Shown: positions 9,901 through 22,150, numbered from the stretch's first letter. The stretch: DNA of 64,000 nucleotides from Tolypeutes matacus (GCA_026826555.1 JAKSZT010054399.1:2724781-2788780); one strand, 5' to 3'. The notes: generated by a model from the sequence alone, not told the origin. A program made the numbers and translations.

Positions 9901-11027
9901 TATCCTCACGACAGTCTTTTGAGACGGGTAGATGGGAGGCAAATTCTTCCCCGTCACCTAGATTCCTGGTGGCAGAACTATGCTAAGCATCTAGGCCTCC
10001 TGATACTGAGCTTGGTCCTCTTTTCATTAGACCTTCCTGCTCCTGAGATGTCAGATTAAAAATCAACAGCAAAACCCAGGGGCAGGCTAAACTAATGAGC
10101 ACTACCCCCAGGGGCCAGTTCGGATGGAAGGCACCCTGAGCTGCGATTGAGATAACTCCAAGTGATAGTAACCACATGTCAGGAAGGCTGTTTAGAGAGG
10201 GTTTGTTGGCAGAGGGTTCTCATGGGTGGAACTGGTCACACACTGGAATCTGACTTCCTGTTGTGTGAGAATTATGCCTGATGTAGGCTCCAGGGACTAC
10301 TGATAGAACAGAACAGTTGGATTAAAAGTAAGATATGAGCATCAAGAAGAAGTGCTCTGTGACCCTGGGGAAAGACTGGGAACAAATGGGGAAGGAATAG
10401 ATTGTTTCTGTAATTCAAACCATATCCCGTGAGAAAGTAGTTTATAGGCTAAAGCACAAATAAAGATAAATTTGGGAGCATTTGGGGCAATTCTGGTATG
10501 TCGATAGAAGGCTTACAGGTTCTTCCTTCTGTCTGCCTTAGGGCCAGATGAGTTATGGTGAAAGCACTGCACATAATGTCCAGACCTGGAAGCAAGTGGG
10601 ATATTCAGATTTCATTTTTTCCTTCCTGTTGGAGAAGAACCCAAAGTCCAAAGGCCGGCACCAGAGGACCTTTACGGTCCCTTCTGCCACTGCAATTCTA
10701 TGATTGTATCTCTGGGCAAGTCCCCGACAGTGACTTCCCCACTTGGTTCCAGGCCTGGACAGAGCAAGTTTCCGATGTGGCACTTAGGCACCATCCCACG
10801 TGATCTTTGCAATAATACTGGTGTCAGGGGGAGCGTTGAGTGATCCCTGTACATTTGTGCCGAAACTCATAACCCAGCACAACAAACTCCTGATTAACTT
10901 AAATGCCCTTTAGTTGCCCAGGTCCCTCACCTCCCATCCCACTCGTTCTCCGTGAGGAGAAGAGATAAGTCAACAGAAAAGAAAGGAAATAAAATACATT
11001 CCAATGCCTCCAGCTTTATCTTTTAAA
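9901..11027. other. no gene; contains one inverted repeat
   Basis: Apart from the 25-bp inverted repeat at 10577-10761, I see no recognised repeat. Overlapping open frames on both strands at 10553-10803 arise from the near-palindromic arms and do not suggest coding. Confidence 0.35.
10577..10761. repeat. inverted repeat, 25-bp arms
   Basis: Left arm 10577-10601 (TGTCCAGACCTGGAAGCAAG...) and the reverse complement of the right arm 10737-10761 agree at 22 of 25 positions. The loop is 135 bp. The arms could form a hairpin in RNA or be the ends of a worn non-autonomous DNA element, but no target-site duplication was seen. Confidence 0.6.
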
Positions 11028-11480
11028 CCTTCATCATAAGTTTTCATACCTTTTGGCCCAATGATTCTGGCTTTGAGAATTTATCTTAGAGATGCAATAA
11101 GAATTGTAGAAAAAGATCTGGACAGAAATCTACATGGCCAATAAAAATGGGAACATTAGTTAAATTTGAATAATGGAATACTATGCCTTTATTAAAATCA
11201 CAGGTTTAAAAACCATTTAATGATGCAAAAATGCTTATCGCATAAGGTAAAGTCAGAAAAGCAAGGGATAAAACTGCATCTATGATATACTCCCTGTTTG
11301 AGTGTTGGAAATATTCCTCTTTGGCTAGACATGTATATCTAGGAATAGAAAAAATAACTAGCAAAATGTTCATTATGGCTATCTCTCGGTGGTGGAGGAT
11401 AACCATAAAGAGTATTTTTTATTTTATTCTTTGTACTTAATCCATTTCCCAAACTTTACGGGTGTCAATCAGAGTGTACA
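11028..11480 (+). repeat. old L1/HAL1 3' region
   Basis: Worn ORF2 C-terminal text: CCTTTTGGCCCAATGATTCTGGC...GAATTTATCTTAGAG, AATAATGGAATACTATGCC, then TATGATATACTCCC and a late AATCAGAGTGTACATTTATAAAC. The pattern is that of L1M or HAL1 elements. No open frame persists. Confidence 0.7.
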
Positions 11481-11489
11481 TTTATAAAC

Positions 11490-11790
11490 AGTAGTGACAA
11501 TCCTTCACTGGCTTCTCCCTTTTTTCCAAGATGAAATCCAAACTCTCTGGCAGGGCCGGGGGGTCTCTTTATGATCCCATTGCTCACCTTTCCTGGCCCC
11601 TCTTCCCACTCCGCTTCTCGTGCCCTGCCTTCCATCTGTGCCAAATCGCTTGTAGTTTTCTAAACACACAATGCTCTCTGATGGTTCCTAGCCTTTGCAA
11701 GTGCTATGCCTTCTGCCCTGGGTATTTTTTCCTTCCTTGTCATATTCTCATACCCTGAAACGTGCCTCTTTTGGAAACCTCCTGTAGTGG
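11490..11790 (+). repeat. L2 LINE fragment
   Basis: CCTTCACTGGCTTCTCCC...AAGATGAAATCCAAACTCTCTGGCAGGGC...TGATCCCATTGCTCACC is the L2 segment usually read as CTTCAATGGCTCCCCATTGCC, GATAAAGTCCAAACTCC and CTGGCCCCTGCC. It continues with CTTTGCAAGTGCTATGCCTTCTGCCCTGGG. Confidence 0.85.
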
Positions 11791-12149
11791 ATGTGTGGTA
11801 TGCTGCCCATCTCCCTGTCAGGCAGGAGGCACCCATCTCCCCAGCCCCAGGGTAGGGGTTGGCTGCTGCTGGCTCATGGAGGGCTCCCCTCCCAGAATCA
11901 CCCTTAGTCCAAGGGAGCAGCCTTGCCTGGGCTTATGCCCTCACCAGGACTGCCTGCACCTAATGACCACTCAGTGCAGGGTGCAAAGGCCAGGGCCCCT
12001 TGCCGCAATTGGCCAAGGCTCTGAATGGCCATCCCCAGCTCCCTGTGGGATCAGTTGAAATCTCTTGCAATTCCATTGCAGTTCAGCTTCTTCCGCTGCC
12101 CAGCCCTGCTTCCCTCACTTCTGTACACAGGAGCGCTTCCCAGGAAAGC

Positions 12150-12345
12150 CCTTGCACACAAATCTGTCTTGGAATCTGTTTCTCTGGGAACCCAAGGAGG
12201 ATACCTCCTGGGAGCCCTGAGCTCACTCCCTGGGTTAAAGTCCTGTGTACTTGTTCTCTCTCCTTTAGCACTTTTCACAGTGTAGTGCGATATTCTCCCC
12301 CATCAGCTGGGATCTCCCCAGGAGGGCAGGAGGCAGCTCCTAGTA
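12150..12345 (+). repeat. L2 LINE 3' end, probable continuation
   Basis: CCTTTAGCACTTTTCACAGTGTAGTGCGATATTC...CCCCAGGAGGGCAGGAGG resembles the L2 tail downstream of the segment at 11490. The 360 bp between the two parts is unrecognised and may be an insertion. Confidence 0.45.
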
Positions 12346-14629
12346 TGTGATAACTGAAGAAGTGTGGGAGGGAGCAGATGGAGAGAAGAGCAGGTAGAGA
12401 GAGTGAAGTAAAGAATTGAAAGTTTTACTGACAAAAGGCAGTAGCTCAGTTTCTTCTACACCCTTCCAGTTGAAGTTACATTTCCTATTTTTCCTTTCTG
12501 TGTATTCACCAAAACACAAAGTTTTGACTTTGGGTCCCAAGCTCAGTTTAAGCGCCTTGGGAAATTTGAATCAGAAGTTGAGAGAATTCTGTACTTTATA
12601 TTTTCTCATCTCCTGTATTTGGGAGCCCGTCCCTCCTTTTCTCTCTCCTCCCAAAGCCTTTCTTTCTCCTCTCCTTACAGTTCTCCTTTCCTGCCTTCCT
12701 TCCCACCTTTTTTTGAGCAAAGTGTATGGCACCAATTTGTTGCCTTGGGAGACTCATGCCCAAAGGGCTAATCAGTTAATAAGACTCCTTGTTCCTCTAG
12801 AGACTGCCAGGGGGAAAAGCAGGCAGCTCCTTTGAATTCCTGCCATTCTCTGATGAATATCCCTTGGAGGGATGGGGGCTGTTCCCAGGGATCCCACTCT
12901 CTCTCCTACAGAATGAATCAGGTAAAGGTTCCCTGCGGGTACTAGGGAATCTGTCCCAGGTTTCAGAGTTATCAGTGTAATTAATCACCAAGGCGTCTTT
13001 TAAGCCCCTGGCCATGTGCTCTCCAAATTGAGTCAGCAGCCCCCAGCACTTAAGCTTAAGTTTGGGGAAACTCCCTAGCCTTCCCTGCTGTTTCATTTTC
13101 ATGGGCTCAACTCTGGTGTGAAAAAGCTTTGAGAAGTGACAGAAAGCTGCTCCACATTTATTGCAGTTTTCAAGAAAAATGTTACTCTTTTCTCTTAATA
13201 CAGAACCACCTCAGTGCTCTACTCTGTGAAGCTGAGGCCCCGTGTTCCCATGTTATCTCCCATTTTATCCATGTGACAGGACAAGTGCCACAGTCTCTAG
13301 CGCATAGCTGGGAACAGAGCACCCTGAGGGCAAGGGACCTTAAATAATTAGCAACCCCTTCATGTCACAGCACTGTGACAGGAATTCAGGACTCCTGACT
13401 CAAGAGCTGCCTCTCTAACGCTGGTCCATGCTGTGGGCGATCTCTCCCTTGGGAAATTTTTTCCACAACTTAGAAGTTGTCATGCATCCCAGAACTACAA
13501 AGCATGGGCACAGCATTGGTAACTGTATGTGTGAGTGCAAGTATGTGTGTGTGTGCAAGCATGCATGGCGGGAGGGACCTAAATTCTGCAGGGATTGTTT
13601 TAGGTGTTAGATGGGAACATTTATTCCCCACTCCTCTTATTTCCTGGGGGACAGTTTTCCATTGAGTAAATCCCCAGGATTCCCTCCATCCTCTCCTTCA
13701 CCTCATTCGAAAAAGAGGGACTTATCTGAGTGGTCAGTCTGGGAGTAGCAACTGAACATGCATGCCTCACCCTCTCCTCTCTCTCTGTTTGGAAACTGCC
13801 TGGAAAAAGTAAAAGCTCTCTGTCTCCTTCAATCCTTAGTTTCAAGGACTTAAGGGGCAGGGCCCTGTGCAAAAGTCTTCCCTGTGCCTGCGCCTGGGTG
13901 GGTGATTTCAGCTCAGTGGTAACATGTTATCAAGCCCGTATACCTGAAGTCATGTTCTCCAATCAAGACTTTATCAATTTAAAAGAATGGTGATGTTTTG
14001 CTCTCTGACGGATCCATATGCCTCTTAGTTGGTTCAGAACTTGTTCAGAGAAGAGAGGTACTATTTATTGGATACCCTAAAACCTCAACATCAGGGAGGG
14101 CTCCTCTAGTTTGCCTTCACGAATGGTCTGGAATGGATAGGGATCTGCTCTTGGTGGGCAGCCAAGAATTTAGGGGCACACAGGTGAGCCTAATTAAGAA
14201 GGTATCTGAGCAAAGGTATCTATCTGGTCTACAGTTTGAGTGACTCAGGGACGGTCCTGACTCACTTGGGTCTTATCAAGGGAAAGGGAAGGCTTCCCAA
14301 TAAATCACCCTCTCTTCAGGTGACAGTCACTGTCATCATATAACAAACAAGTTTCCTGCCAAGGCCCCTTTCTGTTCCCCATAAATTTTCAAGTTTGGGT
14401 AGCCATATGAGCAGGGAGAACTCAGCAGTTACTAGAATAATTTCCTCCAGCCTACTGTAACCCAGTTCATTTATGACTTCCCTAGCCAGAAGTATTCTCT
14501 CTCTGCAAACTTCTACACCCATTGCCTAGAACTTTGATTTAGGGCTTACTGTTCCTGATTGGTTTTATTATTTGCTTAGTTGTGGTGCTTAGTTACTCCC
14601 TGGGCATTTTCTTTCTCCAAATAGATTTT
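12346..14629. other. no recognisable gene or repeat
   Basis: About 2.3 kb without a named repeat, apart from a short TG-rich tract near 13530-13560 and a pyrimidine-rich tract at 12630-12715. The longest open frame (12416-12835, 139 codons) is leucine/serine-rich and has no domain motif. I treat it as chance. Confidence 0.35.
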
Positions 14630-14740
14630 ATATTTCTTAAGAACAAAGGCCATGTCTTATATCTCCTTGCATTTTCCCTGCCTCTAAAATCTAGCATAGA
14701 TCCGGCCAATAAATGTTGGCTGATGAAGTAATTGATTGCT
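14630..14740 (+). repeat. L2-type 3' end
   Basis: ATTTCTTAAGAACAAAGGCCATGTCTTATATC...CTAGCATAGATCCGGCCAATAAATGTTGGC follows the L2 tail pattern. It lies about 100 bp upstream of the LTR at 14836. Confidence 0.55.
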
Positions 14741-14835
14741 CTGAATATGGTTTGAAGCAATTCTTTTGTATTGTGATCCCTTCCCTCTCCTTTTGCTGCT
14801 TCCTAAACAGTTTATTCAACCAGTATTTCCCATTT

Positions 14836-15294
14836 TGTGGTGGATTGAATTGTGTACCCCAATTTGGACATGTTCATGGTCTTGGTCTGCAATCCGGTGT
14901 GTGTGGCCTATTGTAAATAAGATCTCTTCAAGAAGTTACTTCAGTTAAGGAGTGGTCAACTGAATCCAGGTTAGGCTTTAATCTGGATTACCGGAGTCCT
15001 TTGTAAGCAGAGTGAAAGTCAGACAGAGCGAGAAGCCATGGGGAGCAGCCAGAAGCTGGAAGGCAATGGAACCCTGGAAGAGAAAGGAGAAGACACTGCC
15101 ATGTGACAGAAAAGCCACGGACCAAGGACCGCTAGCAACCAGCCCCAGAACACCAGTCTTTGGGGAGGCAGCATTGCCTTGCTGATGCCTCAATGTTGGA
15201 CTTCTCCTAGCCTCAAAACCATGAGCTGATAAATTCCCATTTTTTGAGCTAAACCACAGTATGGTATTTGTCTTAGCAATAGGAAACTAAATCA
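14836..15294 (+). mobile_element. solo LTR, family Q copy 1
   Basis: A 459-bp element starting TGTGGTGGATTGAATTGTG and ending GGAAACTAAATCA. It is flanked by the 5-bp direct repeat CATTT (14831-14835 and 15295-15299). It matches 40775-41188 along its length: AGCCATGGGGAGCAGCCAGAAGCTGGAAG, GAAGACACTGCCATGTGACAG, and AACCATGAGCTGATAAATTCCC ahead of the end. The MLT1-like phrasing and 5-bp duplication suggest an ERVL-MaLR relative, probably xenarthran-specific. It is a solo LTR with no internal region. Confidence 0.85.
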
Positions 15295-15429
15295 CATTTC
15301 ATTTTTATAATGAGATCTTAAGAATGTCACAAGGGAAAAGGAAACACTACATTTTTGTTATCCTTCTTCATCATCATCTTGGAGTCTGCGACTTGGTGAA
15401 GAAAAAGAGGTCATAGTCACCAGTTTTTC

Positions 15430-15510
15430 AGCTGGAAATTGCTTTAGTTCAAGTCCCTCATTTTACAGCTGAAGAGATGGAGACCTAGAGACTTGCCCAA
15501 GGTCAGGCTT
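15430..15510 (+). repeat. MIR SINE fragment
   Basis: CTCATTTTACAGCTGAAGAGATGGAGACCTAGAGACTTGCCCAAGGTCA is the MIR core, usually read as CATTTTACAGATGAGGAAACTGAGGC and CTTGCCCAAGGTCA. Confidence 0.8.
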
Positions 15511-17589
15511 GGTCAGGGATGAGCTAGTACTACAGAGGAAGGCACCATGAAAACCAAGGCAGATGGTCAGTCTTCAGCTCCGATCTGCTGAGACTTCATA
15601 TAATGGGTTGGGGAGAGAGGGTAGAAGGCCAATAAAGATCTGATATGGTTTTTAAAAATTGGAAAAATAGGTTTCTGGTACTGGGAGAGTATTGTTTTAG
15701 AAGTCCTGGAGCAGGAGAACAAGTGGCGCATGGCTTGTTGGGTTAACAAGCAGACCTGCCACCTCTTCATGGAACTCGGCAGTCATGAGCTGATGACCTT
15801 CCCATCACTGCTGGTACAGGGCTCAGGAGTAAGTGGTGCTGCAAACAGACAGGACTCGTGGGTGAGTCATGAGTTGTTCAGAATCAAGCCACCCGAGTTC
15901 CTTTGTAAATAAATGTCACAGGGTATTTACAGCCATCAGAGCCAGCCCACTGCTGCACGTTGGTAGAACTATTAAGTAAATTACACACACATGCCTTTTT
16001 TTAGGAACCTCTTATTCACAATTCCCTCTGAGCCTGATTTTCCCGAGGGAGTGTGCTCACCCACCTTCATTTCAGCATTTAACCTTGCCTATTTCTAAAG
16101 TTCATGCTGCCTTGAAGTTCTTTGGATCAACTCAATCACATCTGTTCCTCATCTTCCACCACTTCTCTCTCTTTTCACTCTTTCAGGAAGTAGTGTTTTT
16201 GCTCAGGTAAAAGAGTCATAGGAAGAGTGTTCTACCTATTTGATGACTCATTCCTTTGCTTTTTGCCATGTTTAAATGTTAGGAGGGGGGGAAAAAAGGC
16301 CCTTTTGTTAAGGGCATCATTGAATGGGCCTGGTCAGTGGGGTGAGAGAATGTGATCATAAAACACTTCCAACTTAGAGGAAAAAAGCAATCTCATGTAC
16401 TGTTTTCTAAAAACTCCTTTTGGGAGGTGGCATTCCCACAGCAGTTGGGCTCCATAAGACAGACTCTCACGTGGATAGGTGGCTTTCTAACGACGTGCCC
16501 CCCCACTCCACTTCCATCATGATTGGATGTGAGCGAGGCAAGGCAGAACGGACGTCATGTAAGTGTTCTGCTTCATTCATGGATCCAGGCTGTAGACTCA
16601 GAGCATGTTAGAGTTGAGACAGATGCCAGCTTATTCAGTGAATGGCCCCACAGGGGTGTGCAGGTTTAGACAGGTGAAGAGACCCTAAAGGTGCCACATC
16701 CACCAGGACAGTCCCAGGGCCAGGCCCCCAGATAATAACTCCAGCTCCAGTCCTTGTCCTATCTCAGGTTGTGACATTGCATTGTTATGAAAAAGATTAA
16801 TTTAATTTGCATCTTGACGGTGGTGGCAATTCTTTTGCCACTTTCTGAAAACACTGAAGGAGGATTTTTTTTTTTAGCTGCAAAGATGACAAATGTTATC
16901 GAGGATATCCAACCAGAGCATATTTCCATCCCTTTTCCTCCGTCAAGATAAGCCAGAAGTATTTGTTGCCAGAAATGGAAAACAGTTTGCTCATCAGCCA
17001 GATGATCATAGTGTTCAAAAGTTCTACTCGTTTGCCATGTGTGAAGAGTCAAGAATTGAAAACAGACAGGCTTACTCTGCTCAAACGTGAGCTCTGAGAA
17101 GCAAGGGAAAGATATTTGGATACTAGGAGATGAATTGCACAGATGGTTTTGATGGTAAAGTGAACAGGGTAATTTCAAATGGCTCGGAGGTGTGGCCCCG
17201 TAGGTTGATTTGATAACATATATGGTTATTTACCCACTGGATGGAAGACGAATCCAAAGGTACTATCCACTGGAGGCTACCTTTGTGTTCCAGAACAAAT
17301 TCCAGTGTCCTCCACAAACGTCACTCTTGGGACCTCTACTGTGTTTTCTCAAACAAAATTTCTTAGGTGTTCCAATTAGACGCATGTGATCTCTCTATGC
17401 GTTCTTAGTAGAAAGCAGAAGTGTACAGTTGGCTTGGGCTTCATCAGAAGGAGTGAGCTCTCAGATGACAGCCTCAAATGGTTCCATTACTTTTCTACTT
17501 ATGAGGAAATAGGGATATTTGTTGAATTTTTGTGAGATTGAGTTAAATTACTCAGTTATCATCCCATTACCACGTTATAAGGCTTTGTG
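15511..17589. other. no recognisable gene or repeat
   Basis: No repeat or exon was recognised. A CRE-like GACGTCAT lies at about 16551, and an AP-1-like TGAGTCAT at about 15863. These are short matches expected by chance. The minus-strand frame at 16759-17178 (139 codons) has no motif. Confidence 0.3.
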
Positions 17590-17815
17590 TTTGCACAGTG
17601 ATTTCTGATCATTTTTATTAGTCTTTGTAACTACTCAGGGGACTTTTTGACAATTGAGAGGGCCATTTTAAGAAATAGAATGCAGGCTTAACGGAAGTCA
17701 AACGATTAACTCAAGATTGCTCAAAAAAAAAAAAAAAAAAAAAAAAAAAGGAAAAATTAGGACTCACACTCTGGGCCCTAATTACCATTCTGTAGGTTTC
17801 TGGAAGCTCACATCA
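17590..17815 (+). repeat. worn MIR interrupted by an A tract
   Basis: TTAACGGAAGTCAAACGATTAACTCAAGATTGCTC, then 27 A residues (17723-17749), then AATTAGGACTCACACTCTGGGCCC. The flanks fit the MIR core on either side of the A tract (TTAAGTAACTTGCCCAAGGTC... and CCAGGATTCGAACCC). The A tract could be a microsatellite expansion or a residual insertion. Confidence 0.45.
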
Positions 17816-19651
17816 CCATATTGGTTTTTATTCACGTTGTTAGAAATATTTGCAGTTCAGCACTTAAATTCCCTCCTGTACCTGATTCTCAAGGCCTTAA
17901 AAGTTATCTTGAACTCAAGGATCTGGCTTCCTAAGGGAGGAAAAATAAAAACGTTTTTATCTGACCTGATTCTTTTTTGGTCAAGGCCAGTTGAAACAGA
18001 AGGCAAATAATCAAGTTCTCAGGGAAAGACAATGCTGCATTGAGTTCCACTTCCTATGGGGAATTCATGACCAATTTGTTTTAAGGCAGGGTGATTTTAG
18101 CAGCAGGGAATTCCATCTGGATGGAGACAAGAGAATTACAAGGAGGAGGGAGGAGAAGAGAGACAACCTTTCAGGTGCCCAAGATATGTATGGCTTTTAG
18201 TCAACTTTCTCCTTCCTTTGAGTCAGCTCTATCTCACTCCACCCACAGCTGGCCTTCTCTGGGTCTCAGGTTTTGAGTTGACTGGGCTCTCAGCAGGAGG
18301 CCAGAAGGCTTCTTCAGATGAAAGGACAACTCAGAAGGTACCTATTACATGTCTGTGAGAAGACAAACAAAGGCTGGGCTGCTGACACCCTCCCCCTAAC
18401 TTGGGTTTTAATGGTAGGTTTAATTTCCTCATGCTAGCTGAAAGAAAGGGGAAAAACAAAGGGGACACAGCCAGGGTGTGGGCAGGGGCAGTGGTGGGGA
18501 AGCGACAGCTGTTGTATTCAGGGTTAATCAGGTGTGTCTGGCTTTGTGTCGCATCTGTCTGCTACTGTTGCGGGGCCACATGTGAAAGGAGGGGAAGGGG
18601 CCATTCATGTTCAAAGCCGGCAGTGCTGACCTCTGCCTCGTTCTCCTCAGGGTGGGAGAGCTTGTCTATTTAACTTTCCCTATTATAGGAAGCTGTAATT
18701 CTACTCTATTAGCCCACCCTACCCATTTCGGCTTGACAAATGCAAGCTGCATCCAGAATGTTGTAAATCTGCCTGGAGAAGGAAGTCTCCTCCCTCCTCC
18801 CCGTGCTTTTCCTTTGGGATTCCATTTGATTTGGCAAATGAGGGAAACCAGAAAGAGCAAGACAATGAGAGCTAAGGGCATCTCGGCTCATCTTCCCTCT
18901 CAAGCTGACCTAGACACTGAACATAGATTTTCCCTAATGAGCTTGGGGCCTTCCCAGTGCCATGACTGGGGCCCCATTTGCCTTGGGATCTGTTGGTCTC
19001 CCAGGTCCCACAGACACCTGGTGGTACTTGCATCAGACCTTACTCATCTCCCCGGTGGAGCACGCACCAGAGCCTCCTCCCGCTGTCCCTGCACCCCCTC
19101 CTCCCTCTCTGCCCATGTACAGAGTGACAATGGGACAATGGGGGAGGTTTCCGGCATCTCCTGGAACCAGGCCCACTCTTTAGACTTTGCTTACCCAGGC
19201 TTGCCAGACACAACTCTCCTCTCTGGAATACATAGAAACAGCTGAAATGCAAACCGACCCACCTCTCAGCACATGAGATTGAACTAAGGGGTTAGTTCCT
19301 AGGAGTTTAAAGATGTTCTCCAGCTGAAAGCTCAGACGGGACCCTCTCCCACCAGCTCCTGCTCAATCCTGCTCCATCTCAGCCCTGCAGGAGAGCCTTG
19401 CTTCCAGCTCTCCCACTTCAGGGCCAGCCCTGGAGTTTCTTGGAGTAGTGGTAGTCATCAGGATTTTCAAGACCGTGGAGCTCTGGTTTTAACGGTGGCT
19501 TTCCTTGAGAATTGGCCATCATAGAGTCATCACAGGGTTCAAAAGAACTGGCCACCTGCACATCTATTTTGGTTTAAACCCCTTCCCAAACTCCATGATG
19601 TTAATTCTTTTTTGGTAGGGTCTGGATCTGGGATCCTGACATTGTGCCTTA
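17816..19651. other. no recognisable repeat; GC-richer block
   Basis: Sequence near 18450-18660 is GC-richer, with E-box-like CAGCTG and CACATGTG. The plus-strand open frame at 18607-19245 (212 codons, the longest in the window) has no recognisable domain. It contains runs typical of translated non-coding DNA, and it overlaps antisense frames. I do not call it a gene. Confidence 0.3.
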
Positions 19652-19790
19652 TTGTGTGTATATATATGTGTGTGCATATTTATATGTATATATATATATA
19701 TATATGACCATATGTGTATATATGTTTACAAATATATGAACATATGTGTATATGCACATATATACACATATATGTATGTATATGTGAAAT
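19652..19790. repeat. TA/TG compound microsatellite
   Basis: A mixed run of TATATG, TGTGTATA and (TA)n units over about 140 bp, including (TA) stretches near 19690-19705 and CACATATATA near 19755. It ends in a short T/A run. Confidence 0.9.
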
Positions 19791-20117
19791 AGTTTTTTAA
19801 AAAAATCAAAACTGTTACTTTCTCAGAGCACAGCCAAGTTTCCTCTGTCTTTGAGTCTGTACTGATTGACATGTCTGCATTGCTGACCTGCAACTTGGGA
19901 TCAGGAAAATTCTGTTAACGCAATGCGGAGGGGCCTTGGAATACTATCCCACTGCCTTCTCCCTCTGATAGCCCCTGGTTCTCCAAATTTCAATGTAGCC
20001 CGTGGGCATGTACTCACCTCTTAATAGAAGCCTGGCACTCTGCTAGGCTATGCGAGGCTTTGAGAATTTATCATCTTGTTGGAGGTCAAGCAACAGATAT
20101 CAAAGTAGACCTGAGAT

Positions 20118-20330
20118 TAAAAAAAAAAAAAAAAAAATCCGGTCTAACCTACATACAGAAAATGGCACAGGTACACCTCGATGAATTATCACCAAGTGAA
20201 CACATTCACACAACCACCATCCAGATCAAGAAACAGAACATTACTGCAGCTGGCAGCTTCTTACACTTCTACCCATGGAGGCACCCTGTTATATCTAAAC
20301 CTATTCCTTAATGGCACAATTTGGGACTGA
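20118..20330 (-). repeat. probable L1M 3' fragment
   Basis: An A run is followed by ACACCTCGATGAATTATCACCAAGTGAACACATTCACACAACCACCATCCAGATCAAGAAACAGAACATTACTG. This is wording common in the 3' region of old L1 elements. Strand and subfamily are uncertain. Confidence 0.5.
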
Positions 20331-21379
20331 GATTTAGTTCTGAATTATGTCTCAGTAAGCGTTTGGATTAGGAAAGCCTCCTGTGGGCAGGAAGGGATTT
20401 GCTCATGGCAGGATTTGAGTGGGACCTGGGTTGGCATTCTGAGGTTGGACTAGAGATGACCCAGGTGGGTGCTTTTGGCTTTAGGGGTGGACATAGAAGA
20501 TTCTGGCATCGTTTTCACCTGGACCATTTCCTCCTGACCAGCCTCCTCAGTGGCCTAAGAGGGAGCCTGGCTCAAGGTGGTGGTGATGGTTGGGATGGTG
20601 ATGTGGACTCTATGTGTGCCTGTCCACAACTTTCACCCATACCTTGGGGATGAGCAAAGGAGGAAGGATGGAGCAAGGCAATCCATGGTAGATGCTTGGT
20701 AATGTCAGTGACGCCGTGGGAATAATTTATTTTGCACAAAGATAAATGATTTTCATCTGAATTTGTGGGAGAGTGGAGGGCAAGAGAGTTATCAATTACT
20801 AGGTATTCAGGAGCCTAATAATACCTGTTCAGTGTGTCACCTCCATATTTTCTTGGGGGCATTAGGTGTAAGCATTGGAACATTTATAGAACAGATGGTG
20901 AAAACCTCAAAACAGATTATCTCAAGAAAAAAATAAGAGGGAGTGATATGGCAACTAATAAGACAGTCGTAAACAAAAAAATAATAGTAAGACAGTCGTG
21001 GAAGCCACGCATATTTAACCTGATAGAGGTAGAGAGGGTGAGGGGTGCTGTTTGAGTAGAAAGGCAGTCTGGACAGAACAGGTCCCATGGCCTGGGTTTA
21101 GTGGCTGCTTCTAAGGCCAGGCAGTCCTCCCATTGAATGTTCAGGGGCTTCAGCAAGCAACTTGAAGCATGTCTGTCTTCTAAATCTTGATGCTTCATTG
21201 CTAAGGACAACCCAGCATTAACACCCATTTGAGGAAAGTATTTTGTGGGTCACCAGGGAAGGGACTTTTAGGACTGTAGATTTTGCGGGGGGAGGGGGGA
21301 TGCATTATTTTTGCTAACAGAATACCCTGCTTCTTCCAGATCCCTTACTTTGGGCTTCTTCCATTTCACATTAAAAAAA
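20331..21379. other. no recognisable gene or repeat
   Basis: No repeat family was recognised. The short frames on both strands lack motifs. A purine-rich GCGGGGGGAGGGGGGA tract lies near 21286-21300. Confidence 0.35.
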
Positions 21380-21745
21380 AAAAAAAAAACCCTCAGTAAA
21401 ATTGTATGTTTTTTTCTTAATTTAAGAAGTAGTATCGGGGGGCGGATGTGGCTCAAATGGGTAGGTATCCGTCTCCCATATGGAGGGACCTGGGTTCGAT
21501 CCCTGGAACCTCCCAGTTAAAAAAAAAAAAAAAAAAAAGAAGTAGTGTGAGTGGGTGCAGAGCTCCTGTTTGAGGTGATAAAAAAAGATTGGGTACTGGA
21601 GTTTGGTGAGGGGTAGCACAATATTGGGAATGCAATTAGTACCACTGATTGGTACTCTTGGAAGTGGTTACCATGGGAAATTTTGAGTTGTATATATGTT
21701 ACTGAAACAAAATGTTTTCATTACTATAAAAAATAAACAATATAC
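21380..21745 (+). repeat. L1 3'UTR fragment, split by a DAS
   Basis: GGGTGCAGAGCTCCTGTTTGAGGTGAT, GGGGTAGCACAATATTGGGAATGCAATTAG and TACTCTTGGAAGTGGTTACCATGGGAAATTTTGAGTTGTATATATGTTAC are standard L1M 3'UTR phrases. The same phrases recur at 59720-59880. The left part before the SINE is less clear. Confidence 0.75.
21434..21536 (+). repeat. DAS-SINE monomer nested in L1
   Basis: GGGGGGCGGATGTGGCTCAA, box B GGTTCGATCCC, CCTCCCAGTT and about 19 A residues. Perfect 10-bp target-site duplication AAGAAGTAGT (21424-21433 and 21537-21546). Confidence 0.95.
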
Positions 21746-21934
21746 GTCATATATGGCTACCAACAAAAGTTTGGAAAGGAAAAACAAAGGGCATACCCCA
21801 AAGGATAACCATTATTTAACAGTCTGTTTTATTTTATTCTAAAACTTTCTCCATACGTTATACACACTACCACAGGTTAGTTTCTACTACTTGCAACCAA
21901 ATACCACTAATGAATACAAACATACTTATATCAT

Positions 21935-22150
21935 ATTTATGAAACTCTTTACCATTACAAATCTGCTTTCACATATTCTCCAGCCTCAGAAAGATTATTT
22001 AAATTTGGGATTATTATCATTTTGCAGAAAAGAGAGGCTAGAGAGATTAAGACTCTTGTCCAAATTCATGCTACATTTTGGAAATGGAGTTGGGGCAAGA
22101 ATCAGAATCAAGGTCTTTGAGACAAAGCTCTAAGTCCATCAGGCTCTCTC
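21935..22150 (+). repeat. MIR SINE
   Basis: ATTATCATTTTGCAGAAAAGAGAGGCTAGAGAGATTAAGACTCTTGTCC, then a tail ending in TCTAAGTCCATCAGGCTC. It matches the MIR core and 3' half with substitutions. Confidence 0.65.

Noticed and set aside
18607..19245. 212-codon open frame as a gene
   Set aside because: It is the longest frame in the window, but it has no domain, no signal of codon structure and overlaps antisense frames. GC-rich DNA yields such frames by chance.
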